From: Pasteurella canis
GTDB lineage: Bacteria > Pseudomonadota > Gammaproteobacteria > Enterobacterales > Pasteurellaceae
Reading direction: 5' to 3'
Assembly: GCF_900454865.1 (NCBI RefSeq)
Contig: NZ_UGTV01000015.1
Coordinates: forward strand, 558,001 to 622,000
DNA length: 64,000 nucleotides
The translations under genes and the position numbers were made by a program. Positions 18,136-27,953 of the stretch are shown here, one piece after another. Within the stretch, counting starts at the first letter, position 1; the number at the start of each line of letters is the position of its first letter. The notes under the pieces are model-generated. The model worked only from the letters and a program-made list of their open reading frames with translations. It was not told the DNA's origin and did not search any database.

Positions 18136-19254
18136 TTACTTACCTAAATTATCGAAGAAGTTTTTTACGCCGTCAAAGAAGCTTGATGATTTTGGTTTAT
18201 TGCTTGAACCTTCAAGACTTTCTTCAAGTTTACGTAATAACTCTTTTTGTTCTTCACTTAATCGTACTGGTGTTTCCACAATAATACGACAAATTAAATC
18301 GCCAGCATAACCTGAGCGAGTTGAAGTTACGCCTTTACCACGCATACGGAAGAGCTTACCTGTTTGAGTTTCTGCTGGAATTTTGAGCTTAACTCGTCCA
18401 TCTAAGGTTGGGACTTCGATTTCTCCGCCTAATGCCGCCATAGTGAAGCTGATTGGTACCTCACAATATAGATTATTGCCATCACGTTCAAAAATATGAT
18501 GCTCACGTACATGGACCACGACATATAAGTCACCGTTTGGTGCACCATGTTCGCCTGCTGCACCTTCGCCAGATAAGCGTAATTGGTTACCTGTATCTAC
18601 ACCAGCAGGAATTTTAACAGAAAGATTTTTCTTCTTATGTACGCGACCATCACCATGGCATGTTTTACATGGATTTTCGATTTTTTTCCCTGAACCATGA
18701 CAAGTTGGACAGACTTGTTCTGTCACAAAAAATCCTTGCTGACGACGAACACGACCTGCGCCATGACAAGTTGGACATGTTTCTACTTTAGAGCCTTTTT
18801 CTGCTCCTGAGCCATCGCAAGTATCACAATGCGCCAGTGTGTTAATTTGAATATCTTTAGTTGTGCCTCGAACGGCTTCTTCCAAGCTGATTTCAAGATC
18901 GTAACGTAAATCATCACCGCGTACGACACGTTGGCGACCTCGACCACCGCCAAAAATATCACCGAACATATCGCCAAAGATATCACCAAAGTCAGCACCG
19001 CTAAAGCCACCAGCTCCAAAGCCGCCTTGCTCAAACGCAGCATGACCATATTGGTCATAGTTTGCACGTTTTTGCTTATCGCTTAAGATTTCGTAAGCTT
19101 CTTGGATTTCTTTAAATTTTTCTTCTAGTTCTTTGTTGCCTTGCGTACGGTCTGGGTGATATTTCATCGCAAGTTTTTTATATGCACGTTTGATTTCTTT
19201 TTCATCCGCACTACGCTCAACACCAAGAACTTCGTAATAATCTTTTTTTGCCAT
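18136..19254 (-). CDS. dnaJ: Chaperone protein DnaJ
   Basis: DnaJ delivers substrates to DnaK and stimulates its ATPase. The J domain (1-70) has the HPD motif in [10 protein letters not shown] Gly/Phe-rich linker (about 75-110), four zinc-binding CxxCxGxG repeats ([32 protein letters not shown]) and a C-terminal substrate domain follow, so this is a full type I DnaJ. At 372 residues it has the usual length. Unlike in E. coli it does not directly follow dnaK: metY and a GyrI-like gene lie between. Confidence 0.97.
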   Translation of the reverse strand: MAKKDYYEVLGVERSADEKEIKRAYKKLAMKYHPDRTQGNKELEEKFKEIQEAYEILSDKQKRANYDQYGHAAFEQGGFGAGGFSGADFGDIFGDMFGDIFGGGRGRQRVVRGDDLRYDLEISLEEAVRGTTKDIQINTLAHCDTCDGSGAEKGSKVETCPTCHGAGRVRRQQGFFVTEQVCPTCHGSGKKIENPCKTCHGDGRVHKKKNLSVKIPAGVDTGNQLRLSGEGAAGEHGAPNGDLYVVVHVREHHIFERDGNNLYCEVPISFTMAALGGEIEVPTLDGRVKLKIPAETQTGKLFRMRGKGVTSTRSGYAGDLICRIIVETPVRLSEEQKELLRKLEESLEGSSNKPKSSSFFDGVKNFFDNLGK

Positions 19255-19409
19255 AATATTTACTGTTTCCGTTTATTTACTACTTTAAATCAAATAGGGT
19301 TTCTTTGTTTATCAGGAATGATCTCTGTGCTATTTCTGATTTTTAAAGAGATAAGCTGATATTTCTTTTTCAAAAAATATAAGATTATTGCTTTAGTCTG
19401 CACTAACAT

Positions 19410-19431
19410 AGGGCAGAAGTGTTTCTGCCCT
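19410..19431. repeat. Hairpin downstream of metY
   Basis: AGGGCAGAA and TTCTGCCCT form a 9-bp stem with a GTGT loop, 12 bases after the metY stop. On the minus strand no U-run follows, so it may be an RNA-stabilising or processing hairpin rather than a terminator. Confidence 0.55.
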
Positions 19432-19442
19432 GATTATTTTAA

Positions 19443-20711
19443 TTATTTAGCTGCTTCGAACGCTTGTTCTAAATCTGCTAAAAGATCTTTGATACTTTCA
19501 ATACCACAAGAAAGACGAATCAATCCTGCTGAGATACCCACATTTTCTAACTCGGTTTCATTTAATTGACGATGAGTTGAGGTTGCAGGGTGTAAGGCAC
19601 AAGTACGAATATCAGCTACATGCACTTCGCGAGAAACTAATTTCAATGCATTTAACCATTTTGCTGCTGTTTCTCTACCACCTTTAATTTCAAAAGAAAT
19701 CACACCACATAAGCCGTTTGGTAAATATTTTTGTTTTAATGCGTAATCTTTTGAATTTGTTAAACCTGGGTAGCTCACTTTGGCTACTTGTGGATGTTTT
19801 TCTAAAAACTCTGCGACAGCTTGTGCATTTTCATAATGACGCTCCATTCGTACTGCTAAAGTTTCCATCCCTAAATTGAGTAGAAAGCTATTTTGTGGAG
19901 CAGGGGTTGCACCAAGATCTCGCATTAATTGTACGCGTGCTTTTACAATATAAGCGGCAGAACCAAAAGTTTCGGTATAAACTAAACCGTGGTAGGTTTG
20001 GTCTGGCGTACTTAATTGTGGGAATCTGCCGTTATTCCAGTCAAAGTTACCGCCATCAGTAATTGAACCGCCAAGTGCGACTGCGTGACCATCTAGATAT
20101 TTTGATGTACTGTGGATCACTACATTGGCACCAAATTCAATTGGACGACAGAAATATGGGGTTGCAAACGTGTTATCTATTAATAATGGTGATTGTGATG
20201 CTTTTGCAAGAGCAACAAATTTTTCAATATCCAATACACGTAATGCTGGGTTTGCGATAGTTTCTGCAAATACAGCTTTGGTATTTGGACGAATTGCTTT
20301 TTTCAATTCTTCGAGTGGTAAATCTTGATCCACAAACGTCACTTCAATGCCCATTTTTTTGAAGGTATGAGCAAATAAGTTGTAAGTACCTCCATAGACA
20401 TAAGAAGACGAGATAAAATGATCGCCTGCTTCTAAAATATTGAGCATTGCGTAAAATACCGCTGATTGACCAGAGGCAGTACACATTGTTGCCACTCCAC
20501 CTTCAAGCGCGGTCAGTTTTTCTTCTGCTGCATTTGTTGTTGGGTTAGACAAGCGTGTATAGAAATAGCCAGCCGCTTGTAAATCAAATAACTTGCCGAT
20601 TTCTTCTGCAGAATCATAAGTAAATGTCGTACTTTGTACGATGGGCTGAACGCGAGCCTCCCCATTTTTCGGGCTATATCCTGCATGTAAACATTGTGTC
20701 GCAAATTCCAT
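19443..20711 (-). CDS. metY: O-acetylhomoserine sulfhydrylase (PLP-dependent)
   Basis: This enzyme of the Cys/Met metabolism family makes homocysteine from O-acetylhomoserine and sulfide. The PLP-binding lysine lies in the segment VIHSTSKYLDGH (about 205), and the tyrosine-containing YFYTRLSNPTTNAAEEKLTALE block (about 50-70) is family-typical. The 422-residue length fits MetY rather than the shorter MetB/MetC (about 380-395). It lies between dnaK and dnaJ. No MetJ box is evident. Cystathionine gamma-synthase activity is a less likely alternative. Confidence 0.88.
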   Translation of the reverse strand: MEFATQCLHAGYSPKNGEARVQPIVQSTTFTYDSAEEIGKLFDLQAAGYFYTRLSNPTTNAAEEKLTALEGGVATMCTASGQSAVFYAMLNILEAGDHFISSSYVYGGTYNLFAHTFKKMGIEVTFVDQDLPLEELKKAIRPNTKAVFAETIANPALRVLDIEKFVALAKASQSPLLIDNTFATPYFCRPIEFGANVVIHSTSKYLDGHAVALGGSITDGGNFDWNNGRFPQLSTPDQTYHGLVYTETFGSAAYIVKARVQLMRDLGATPAPQNSFLLNLGMETLAVRMERHYENAQAVAEFLEKHPQVAKVSYPGLTNSKDYALKQKYLPNGLCGVISFEIKGGRETAAKWLNALKLVSREVHVADIRTCALHPATSTHRQLNETELENVGISAGLIRLSCGIESIKDLLADLEQAFEAAK

Positions 20712-20797
20712 TGTATTTTTCCTTGATTGTTAATAATGTTATTTTATATAAGCAAAAGAGCGGTCATTTTTTGAAAAGTTTTACTGCATATTCTAGC

Positions 20798-21196
20798 TTA
20801 ACAATGTGGTACAACAGAGATATAAATAGCCACTGAATTATCTGGATAGTATTTTTCAAAATCTACTGTATAAGCACGTTTTAGCAAACCTTGTTGCTCT
20901 TTTTTCCAAATAAGTTGCCAAGTTTGATAAATTTCATCTACTTTACAACGAAATACTTCGTAGAAGCTTAAATCTTCAATTTCAATAGTGGGGACGGTTG
21001 TCTTCACTTCTTGTTCTGTCGCAATTGCAAAATCATAGTCAGCTTGATTATCCGACTCATAATTAAAATAAACGCCATAACAGTATGCATTTTGAGGTAA
21101 TAATTTCGCGTTCTCTTGCCATAGTGAGGGAATTACCTCATTAGCAATTTTGTTATTAAGACGTTTTTGTACAAGTGGGTAGAGTATTAGGGACAT
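20798..21196 (-). CDS. GyrI-like / AraC effector-binding domain protein
   Basis: The 132-residue protein resembles single-domain GyrI-like small-molecule-binding proteins. The central AYCYGVYFNYESDNQADYDFAIA and the C-terminal DFEKYYPDNSVAIYISV correspond to the two halves of the family's pseudo-symmetric fold, including the usual Asp-Phe-Glu-x-Tyr ending. It has no DNA-binding domain, so it probably binds or sequesters a small molecule or inhibits a partner. It lies between dnaK and metY on the same strand. A GGAGG site lies close to the ATG. Its function is unknown. Confidence 0.75.
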   Translation of the reverse strand: MSLILYPLVQKRLNNKIANEVIPSLWQENAKLLPQNAYCYGVYFNYESDNQADYDFAIATEQEVKTTVPTIEIEDLSFYEVFRCKVDEIYQTWQLIWKKEQQGLLKRAYTVDFEKYYPDNSVAIYISVVPHC

Positions 21197-21210
21197 TTAT
21201 CCTCCAGATT

Positions 21211-21253
21211 TATTTTTCTTTACCTTACTTTATCAATAAGGTAAAGAAAAATA
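21211..21253. repeat. Perfect 17-bp inverted repeat downstream of dnaK
   Basis: TATTTTTCTTTACCTTA (21211-21227) and TAAGGTAAAGAAAAATA (21237-21253) are exact complements around a 9-base loop. It stands just ahead of the GyrI-like gene's ribosome site and probably terminates or attenuates dnaK transcripts. Confidence 0.75.
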
Positions 21254-21274
21254 GCTGATTGATTAATAGACCGA

Positions 21275-21305
21275 AAGGGCGTATCGCTACGCCCTTCGAT
21301 TTTTG
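21275..21305. repeat. Second hairpin in the dnaK trailer
   Basis: AAGGGCGTA and TACGCCCTT form a GC-rich 9-bp stem with a TCGC loop. A T-run follows on the plus strand only, opposite to dnaK transcription. Confidence 0.6.
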
Positions 21306-21316
21306 TGAAAATGAAA

Positions 21317-23221
21317 TTACTTGTTATCTTTCACTTCTTCAAATTCAGCGTCAACCACATCATCATTTGGTTTTCCGCTTTGTGCTTGTTGCGGTTGCGC
21401 ATCAGGCTGTGGCTGAGCCGCTTGCATTAATTTTTCAGACACTTGAATTAATGCTTGAACCTTCGCTTCGATTTCCGCTTTATCTTCACCTTTCGCAGCT
21501 GCTTCTAAGTCAGAGACCGCTTTTTCAATTGGTGCTTTATCGTCAGCTGATAATTTGTCACCCACTTCAGTTAACTGTTTACGTGTACTATGAACTAAAT
21601 GATCTGCTTGGTTACGCGCTTGAACTAATTCTTCAAATTTACGGTCTGCTTCAGCGTTCGCTTCTGCGTCACGTACCATTTGTTGAATTTCTTCATCTGT
21701 TAAACCAGAAGACGCTTTAATTGTGATTTTTTGCTCTTTGTTCGTACCTTTATCTTTCGCAGATACATGGATAATACCATCCGCATCGATATCGAAAGTT
21801 ACTTCAATTTGTGGCATACCGCGTGGCGCAGGGTTGATACCTTCTAGGTTGAATTGACCTAAAGATTTGTTGTCTGCCGCACGTTTGCGTTCACCTTGAA
21901 GGACGTGAATTGTTACCGCACTTTGGTTGTCTTCCGCAGTTGAGAACACTTGTGATTTCTTAGTAGGAATCGTTGTGTTTTTCTCAATTAAAGTTGTCAT
22001 CACACCACCCATAGTTTCGATACCTAATGAAAGTGGGGTTACGTCTAACAATAATACGTCTTTCACATCACCCGCTAATACACCACCTTGTACTGCCGCA
22101 CCGATAGCCACTGCCTCATCAGGGTTCACGTCTTTACGAGGTGCTTTGCCAAAGAATGCTTCAACTTTTTGTTGCACAAGTGGCATACGAGTTTGACCAC
22201 CAACAAGGATGACATCATCAATTTGTGACACACTTAAACCTGCATCTGCTAATGCCACTTTAACAGGCTCTAATGAGCGAGCAACTAAATCTTCAACAAG
22301 TGATTCTAATTTTGCACGAGTTAATTTAATGTTTAAGTGTTTTGGTCCTGTTGCATCTGCAGTGATGTATGGAAGATTCACATCAGTTTGTTGTGCAGAA
22401 GAAAGTTCAATTTTCGCTTTCTCACCCGCCTCTTTCAAACGTTGCATTGCTAATGGGTCATTACGTAAATCAACACCTTGTTCTTTTTTAAATTCTTCAA
22501 CTAAGTAGTTAATTACACGGTTATCGAAGTCTTCACCACCTAAGTGAGTATCACCGTTAGTTGCTAATACCTCGAAAGTTTTTTCGCCACCAACTTCATC
22601 GATTTCAATGATTGATAAGTCGAATGTGCCACCACCTAAGTCGTAAACAGCGATAGTTTTGTTGCCTTGACCTTTATCTAAACCATAAGCAAGTGCTGCT
22701 GCTGTTGGTTCGTTGATGATGCGTTTAACTTCTAAACCAGCGATACGACCAGCATCTTTAGTAGCTTGACGTTGAGCGTCGTTGAAGTATGCAGGTACTG
22801 TAATTACGGCTTCAGTTACTGGCTCACCTAAGAAATCTTCTGCAGTTTTCTTCATTTTTTTCAATACTTCTGCAGAGATTTGTGGTGGTGCCATTTTTTC
22901 ACCTTTTACACCGACCCATGCATCACCATTATCGGCAGCAACAATTTCAAATGGCATAATGTTAACATCGCGCTGTACCTCTTCGTCTTGGAAACGGCGA
23001 CCAATTAAACGTTTAATAGCAAATACCGTATTTTTTGGATTAGTAACAGCTTGGCGTTTAGCTGGCTGTCCCACTAATGTTTCATTATCTTGTGTATATG
23101 CAATGATTGACGGAGTAGTACGATCGCCCTCTGCATTTTCGATGACACGTGGTGTACCACCGTCCATAACAGCCACACAAGAGTTTGTTGTACCTAAGTC
23201 AATACCAATAATTTTTCCCAT
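21317..23221 (-). CDS. dnaK: Chaperone protein DnaK (Hsp70)
   Basis: DnaK is the ATP-dependent Hsp70 chaperone of the cytosol. The nucleotide-binding domain begins [16 protein letters not shown]; the second phosphate motif [13 protein letters not shown] lies near 195-207 and the linker [16 protein letters not shown] near 388-403. The substrate-binding domain and a Gln/Pro-rich tail ending in EEVKDNK follow. The length of 634 residues is normal. A GGAG site lies nine bases before the ATG and a sigma-32-like promoter upstream. It is the first gene of the minus-strand dnaK/GyrI-like/metY/dnaJ block. Confidence 0.98.
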   Translation of the reverse strand: MGKIIGIDLGTTNSCVAVMDGGTPRVIENAEGDRTTPSIIAYTQDNETLVGQPAKRQAVTNPKNTVFAIKRLIGRRFQDEEVQRDVNIMPFEIVAADNGDAWVGVKGEKMAPPQISAEVLKKMKKTAEDFLGEPVTEAVITVPAYFNDAQRQATKDAGRIAGLEVKRIINEPTAAALAYGLDKGQGNKTIAVYDLGGGTFDLSIIEIDEVGGEKTFEVLATNGDTHLGGEDFDNRVINYLVEEFKKEQGVDLRNDPLAMQRLKEAGEKAKIELSSAQQTDVNLPYITADATGPKHLNIKLTRAKLESLVEDLVARSLEPVKVALADAGLSVSQIDDVILVGGQTRMPLVQQKVEAFFGKAPRKDVNPDEAVAIGAAVQGGVLAGDVKDVLLLDVTPLSLGIETMGGVMTTLIEKNTTIPTKKSQVFSTAEDNQSAVTIHVLQGERKRAADNKSLGQFNLEGINPAPRGMPQIEVTFDIDADGIIHVSAKDKGTNKEQKITIKASSGLTDEEIQQMVRDAEANAEADRKFEELVQARNQADHLVHSTRKQLTEVGDKLSADDKAPIEKAVSDLEAAAKGEDKAEIEAKVQALIQVSEKLMQAAQPQPDAQPQQAQSGKPNDDVVDAEFEEVKDNK

Positions 23222-23526
23222 TTTTATTTTCTCCTAGTAAATTCGTTAATTCGCTTTGTTTTTCCAAAATAAGGACGAAATTTTGTATTTCAAGTGATGA
23301 AAAGAAAAATTTTTCATATTCATTTCTGTCATATTTTGTTCAGTTTGTTTGTGCTGTAATAAGTGAGGTTAAAAGCTAAAAGTTCAAGAGGAAATATAAA
23401 AATTTATTTTAATATAGAAAACAATGCATTTTATCGCCGAATAAACTATGAAGAATATATTCTATACAATCATGATTTATGATAGATTAAGCACTTCAAT
23501 TAACCTTTATTTTAGGAAATTTATTT
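23222..23526. other. Divergent dnaK/ydgA intergenic region
   Basis: This AT-rich 305-base gap holds the dnaK heat-shock promoter candidate at its left. Toward ydgA I see only an AGGA stretch (about 23513-23516) that can serve as ribosome site, and no clear promoter. No RNA gene is apparent. Confidence 0.5.
23267..23294 (-). promoter_or_regulatory. Sigma-32-like heat-shock promoter of dnaK
   Basis: On the minus strand CTTGAA (23294-23289) and CCTTATTT (23274-23267) are 14 bases apart, matching the RpoH pattern CTTGAA-N13-15-CCCCATNT with two mismatches in the -10 box. Confidence 0.5.
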
Positions 23527-24957
23527 ATGAAAAAATCATTAGTTGCTTTAGGTGTTATTGTTGCGCTTGGTGCTGTTTGGACAGGAAGTGCTTGGTACAC
23601 GGGCAAATCAGTAGAAGAAAAAGCACAGGAACATCTTACTTTAATTAATACACAATTTGCAGGCCTTGAATCTGCAGGTGGTGAGATTAAATTTGATAAT
23701 CTGTCGATTGAGCGTGGTATTTTTAGCTCTAATGTAACTTATGATTTCATTGTAAAACTGCCTGATACCCAAGTGAAAGTTCCATTTGAAGGTACTTTGT
23801 ATCATGGACCATTTCCACTAGATCGTGTTGCTAAATTTGATCTTGTGCCAACATTACTTTCAAGTAATGATCGTATTGTGAAAAATGAAGAAACTCAAGC
23901 ATGGTTCGATTATGCACAAGGTAAGAATCCATTCGAGAGTCAAATTAAAATTGGTTATGATTCGACTTTTAGTGGTCAGGCAAAAATTGCGCCAGTTAAG
24001 TTCGACTTGATTGATGCAGATCTTTTATGGAAAGGGATTGAGCTGAAGTTTGATAAAGTAACCGAAGGTGGCATTGGTAAATCACAAGCAATTATCGAAG
24101 GATTAAAACTTGTTGTTGATAATACAGATGATTCTTCTAAAGCGATTGTTGAAATAAATAATATTAAAATTGATAGTGAGTTACAACGCAGTGAATGGGA
24201 GCATATTCCAGCAGGTAGACAAAGTGCATTGATTGATAGTTTCCGAGTTTCTCTTACTGAACGAGACATGAGAGATTTTAATTTAGAGTATAGAAACATG
24301 TCTTTCGATGCGAATACTAAAATAGAAAATACTTCGGTTAACTATGAATTAGTTACTAAGGCACCAGAAATGTTAGTTAATGGTAAAACAGTTGGTGATT
24401 TAGATGCTAAATTTAAGCTTGAAAATTTAGATGGTAAAGCAATGAATGAACTATTGGCTATTCTTGATAAGAATCCAGATTATGAGCCTTTGCCAGAAGA
24501 ACAAATTCAAGCATTAGCTAAAACTATCTTACAGAATCAACCATTATTACAAGTTGATCCGTTAAAATTAACAACAGATGCGGGTGATCTTAAAGCTAAT
24601 CTTATCATTGAAATGGCTAGCGGTAATTTTGATGTCCTAGAGCAAGGTAAAGTTTTAGAACTATTCAAGCAATTAGCACTGAATATTGATTTAAATAAAA
24701 ACGCTTTAGTTAAACTAGTCGCAATGGTTGAAGAAGCTAATGGTGTTACAAAAGAAGAGGCCATGTTAGCTGCTGAACAAATGGTAAATGTCATGTTTGA
24801 AGAGGCAATCCAACAAGGTGTATTGGTCGATTCAGAAAAATCAGTAAATTTAGGATTATTGCTTGAAAATAATGCGTTGAAGTTAAATGGGCAGGCTATT
24901 CCTGAAGAGCAAATTTTAATGGCTGTCGTATTGTTTTTCTTAGGTTTGGGCTATTAA
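23527..24957 (+). CDS. ydgA: YdgA family protein (DUF945)
   Basis: This 476-residue protein starts with an uncleaved-looking signal anchor (residues 3-24, LVALGVIVALGAVW) and continues as a long soluble, beta-rich periplasmic domain typical of the DUF945/YdgA family. The family's function is not established; in E. coli it is an abundant inner-membrane-associated protein. The ATG lies after a TTTTAGGA ribosome site. It is monocistronic, with a perfect palindromic terminator 50 bases downstream. I recognise the family from the N-terminus (GSAWYTGKSVEEKAQEHL) and the overall layout. Confidence 0.85.
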   Translation: MKKSLVALGVIVALGAVWTGSAWYTGKSVEEKAQEHLTLINTQFAGLESAGGEIKFDNLSIERGIFSSNVTYDFIVKLPDTQVKVPFEGTLYHGPFPLDRVAKFDLVPTLLSSNDRIVKNEETQAWFDYAQGKNPFESQIKIGYDSTFSGQAKIAPVKFDLIDADLLWKGIELKFDKVTEGGIGKSQAIIEGLKLVVDNTDDSSKAIVEINNIKIDSELQRSEWEHIPAGRQSALIDSFRVSLTERDMRDFNLEYRNMSFDANTKIENTSVNYELVTKAPEMLVNGKTVGDLDAKFKLENLDGKAMNELLAILDKNPDYEPLPEEQIQALAKTILQNQPLLQVDPLKLTTDAGDLKANLIIEMASGNFDVLEQGKVLELFKQLALNIDLNKNALVKLVAMVEEANGVTKEEAMLAAEQMVNVMFEEAIQQGVLVDSEKSVNLGLLLENNALKLNGQAIPEEQILMAVVLFFLGLGY

Positions 24958-25007
24958 CAGATAATTAAATATTACAGTCGATTTAAGTAAAACGCCAAGG
25001 CATATTA

Positions 25008-25037
25008 AAAAAGGACAGATTAATCTGTCCTTTTTGT
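25008..25037. terminator. Terminator between ydgA and degP
   Basis: AAAAAGGACAGATT and AATCTGTCCTTTTT form a perfect 14-bp palindrome between convergent genes, usable in both directions. Confidence 0.9.
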
Positions 25038-25049
25038 ATTTATGAATTG

Positions 25050-26429
25050 TTATTGAATCAATAAATAGAAATTATTTTCACCTCGAACAATATTTAGTGC
25101 AATTGCAGATGGTTTAGTATCTAGAATTTTACGGAGTTGCCCTAAGTTTTCCACTTTTTGGCGATTAACACCGACAATAATATCATCTTTTTTCAGTCCA
25201 CGTTGTTCTGCAATGGATTTTGGTGCAACACGAGTAATGACGACACCCTTTAACCCTTTTTCATCATAATTACTCATTTCTGCACCTGTTAATGCAGGAA
25301 GTAAAGTACTCGCATCTGCTTGAGTTTGATCATCAGATTGTAAAGTAACTTTTGTCGTTTGTTTTTTACCATCACGTAAATAAGCTAATTCAATTTCTTT
25401 ACCTGCTCCTGATGTGGCAATTTTTGCACGCATTTCTGCAAAACTTGAAATTTTTTGACCATTCATAGCGATAATAACATCACCTGCTTTTAAGCCTGCT
25501 TTTTCGGCAGCTGAGTTTGGTAATACTTCACTGACAAAAGCACCCTGTTGTGCTTCGATGTCAAATGCTTTAGCTAAATCAGCATTTAATTCACCACCTT
25601 TTATCCCTAACATACCACGACGAACTTCTCCAAATTCAAGAATTTGTTGTACGAGATTGTTTGCCATATTAATTGGAATAGCAAAAGCAATACCTGCATT
25701 CCCACCACTTGGTGAAATAATAGCAGTATTAATACCAATTAACTCACCTTGTAAATTGATTAATGGACCACCAGAGTTACCTCGATTCACTGCTGCGTCT
25801 GTTTGGATATAGTTTTCATAAGTGCCACTATCTGAGCCAGTTGAGCGCCCTAATGCTGAAATAATACCAGATGTAACAGTTTGACCTAGACCAAATGGAT
25901 TACCAATTGCCACAGTAAAATCCCCTACACGCAGTTTATCTGAGTCAGAAATAGTAAGTGCGGTTAAATTTTTTGGTTTTTCAATTTGAATCAGTGCTAC
26001 ATCAGATAACTCATCAGCTCCAATGACTTTTGCAGTAAGTTCTCGACCATCTTGTAACTGGACAGTAATTTTATCTGCACTATCAATAACATGATTGTTT
26101 GTTAATACATAACCTTTTTCGGCGTTAATAATGACACCTGAGCCAATACCACGGAAGTTTCGAGGAGCACGATCATTAAAAATATCAGGACCAAAGAAAA
26201 ATCGAAATTCTTCGGGAATGCCCTGAAATTGTGCTGGACCATTGGATTTTGCTTTGCCTTCGACTGAAATTGAGACAACAGCAGGAAGTACTTTTTCTAG
26301 CATTGGCGCAAGACTTGGGACTTGTTGACCATCAATATGAGTAGGCAATGAGGCTTGACTGATCATTGGGGTTGATAGAATGCTTAATCCGAGTGCAATA
26401 CTAGTTAATAGAAAATTTCTTTTTTTCAT
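25050..26429 (-). CDS. degP: Periplasmic serine protease/chaperone DegP (HtrA)
   Basis: DegP degrades or refolds damaged periplasmic proteins. A signal peptide ends after A27 (MISQA). The protease domain has the triad H113, D143 and S219 (RGNSGGPL), and two PDZ domains follow (about 265-345 and 375-455). The 459-residue length and two PDZ domains separate it from DegS, which is also in the window. A GGAG site precedes the ATG, and a sigma-E-like promoter lies about 65-90 bases upstream. Activation by the DegS/sigma-E pathway is the expected regulation. Confidence 0.95.
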   Translation of the reverse strand: MKKRNFLLTSIALGLSILSTPMISQASLPTHIDGQQVPSLAPMLEKVLPAVVSISVEGKAKSNGPAQFQGIPEEFRFFFGPDIFNDRAPRNFRGIGSGVIINAEKGYVLTNNHVIDSADKITVQLQDGRELTAKVIGADELSDVALIQIEKPKNLTALTISDSDKLRVGDFTVAIGNPFGLGQTVTSGIISALGRSTGSDSGTYENYIQTDAAVNRGNSGGPLINLQGELIGINTAIISPSGGNAGIAFAIPINMANNLVQQILEFGEVRRGMLGIKGGELNADLAKAFDIEAQQGAFVSEVLPNSAAEKAGLKAGDVIIAMNGQKISSFAEMRAKIATSGAGKEIELAYLRDGKKQTTKVTLQSDDQTQADASTLLPALTGAEMSNYDEKGLKGVVITRVAPKSIAEQRGLKKDDIIVGVNRQKVENLGQLRKILDTKPSAIALNIVRGENNFYLLIQ

Positions 26430-26493
26430 TGTTCATTTTCTCCAATAAAAATATAAAACAAATTAAATGATAAAGCGTAGTTTAAGTATGTCA

Positions 26494-26520
26494 TAAGACA
26501 AAGAAAATGAAAAAATGTTC
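26494..26520 (-). promoter_or_regulatory. Sigma-E-like promoter of degP
   Basis: On the minus strand GAACAT (26520-26515) and TCTTA (26498-26494) are separated by 16 bases, close to the RpoE consensus GAACTT-N16-TCTGA. Confidence 0.5.
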
Positions 26521-26687
26521 GAATTTGTCAAAATTTTTTCATTCTAGTATGGCTTCATTTATTTTCTTGAAAAGACTTAAAGTAGTAGATGATATTTATA
26601 TACTTTAACTGTATTTTTTAGCGATATAAGGAAGATGGGAATCGTGAGTCGCCGTGTTTTTTTATTTACATAGATAAGTAAATAAAA

Positions 26688-26716
26688 AAGGGCAAATGTT
26701 GTGTATTTGCCCTTTA
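26688..26716 (-). terminator. Terminator of the tyrP-type gene
   Basis: AAAGGGCAAAT and ATTTGCCCTTT form an 11-bp stem. On the minus strand U-rich sequence follows, 26 bases after the stop. Confidence 0.8.
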
Positions 26717-26741
26717 GGAAGTGAATGATTAAAGAAAAGAT

Positions 26742-27953
26742 TTAGCCAATCACAGCAGGTAAATAGCCAGCTTTAATTAAGAAAGGCACATTCATAATCA
26801 GAATACCGAGTATTAATGCGCCTAACAAAGCCATGTTACCGCCCATAACACGATATGGTAATTCTGGATAACGTTTTCTTGCACGCCATGCCATTCCTAC
26901 TGGCAATACTAAACCATAAAAAGTAAACATTTGTCCTGCATAACCTAGTGCCATCACAAAACCTTCTGGATAGAACAAAGCAAAAATAAGTGGTGGCAAA
27001 AATGTTAATAAGCCTAATGAAATACGGTTTGTTTTAATGTTTACTCGTTTTAGTAAATCATATAAACAGTCAAATAGAGACAGAGCAACACCTAAGAAAG
27101 AAGTAATCAGTGCTAGAGTGAAAAATAAACGCATTGCCGAGCTAATAATACTACTTCCTGTTACTTGATAAGTCGCTGTAATGAGACCATTTAATGTTGG
27201 ATCTGTGTTTAAGATTTCAACGAATTGCGTTTGTGGGAAAACTCCGTGTGTTGCCATCTGCCATACAATATAAGCTACAAGTGGGATCGCCGTACCTGTA
27301 ATAATAGCAATACGTAAGCGACGAATATCTCCATCTAAGTAGCTGTTAATACTTGGTATGATGACATGGAAACCAAAAGAAGTAAAAAAGACAGGGCTGG
27401 CTGAAATAATTAAGAAATCTTTTAATGGCATGGCAAGTAAATTATCACTTTTTACAAGTGGCAGCATCATCAGTAACACTAATGCAAAAGCGACTAATTT
27501 TATAGCAAAGAGTAAACGCGTAAGCATATCTACTGCACTCGTACTAATGACAATAAACACGCCAAGTACAACAGTGAATAAAACAATTGAAATTGATGTT
27601 GCATGTTCACCTAAAAAAGGTAATACACCTGCTAGTAGTGAACCACCGCCTGTTACATAAGCAGATAAAATAGCATACATAAACACAATGAGTGAAAGAG
27701 TTGCTAAAATTCGTCCTGGTAAGCCAAAATATTGCTCTGCTAATGTAGCAATTCCTGCATTTTTTGTTTCTGCTTTTTGGTAGACTTCAACAAAAAGTAG
27801 CGCGCTATACGAAAGCAATCCCCATAAAATGAATAAAAGAATTAACGTATAAGTAAAGCCCATTTCTGCTGACGTGAGCGGCATCGCAAGCATACCAGCA
27901 CCAATTGTAGTACCAGCAACTAGCAGCGCGCTTCCAAAAGTTTTATTTTTCAT
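26742..27953 (-). CDS. tyrP: Aromatic amino acid permease, TyrP type
   Basis: This is an inner-membrane proton symporter of the hydroxy/aromatic amino acid permease family with about eleven helices. The N-terminal GSALLVAGTTIGAGMLAMP is the family's ligand-binding signature. The ATG at 27953 gives 403 residues, the same as E. coli TyrP. A longer frame from a TTG four codons earlier is less likely. GAGAG precedes the ATG by five bases. Tyrosine is the probable substrate, but Trp-type members (Mtr, TnaB) are near relatives, so the substrate is tentative. Confidence 0.85.
   Translation of the reverse strand: MKNKTFGSALLVAGTTIGAGMLAMPLTSAEMGFTYTLILLFILWGLLSYSALLFVEVYQKAETKNAGIATLAEQYFGLPGRILATLSLIVFMYAILSAYVTGGGSLLAGVLPFLGEHATSISIVLFTVVLGVFIVISTSAVDMLTRLLFAIKLVAFALVLLMMLPLVKSDNLLAMPLKDFLIISASPVFFTSFGFHVIIPSINSYLDGDIRRLRIAIITGTAIPLVAYIVWQMATHGVFPQTQFVEILNTDPTLNGLITATYQVTGSSIISSAMRLFFTLALITSFLGVALSLFDCLYDLLKRVNIKTNRISLGLLTFLPPLIFALFYPEGFVMALGYAGQMFTFYGLVLPVGMAWRARKRYPELPYRVMGGNMALLGALILGILIMNVPFLIKAGYLPAVIG

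Larger units (their letters stand above)
26430..26741. other. Non-coding region between degP and tyrP
   Basis: It contains the degP promoter, a 12-bp perfect hairpin (TTTTTTATTTAC 26658-26669 with GTAAATAAAAAA 26678-26689) and the tyrP terminator. No gene is supported. Confidence 0.6.

Noticed and set aside
19255-19442. Heat-shock promoter before dnaJ
   Set aside because: A CCCTATTT-like -10 exists, but the matching -35 is poor and too close.
22782-23237. 151-codon plus-strand frame opposite dnaK
   Set aside because: Shadow of the highly conserved dnaK N-terminus.
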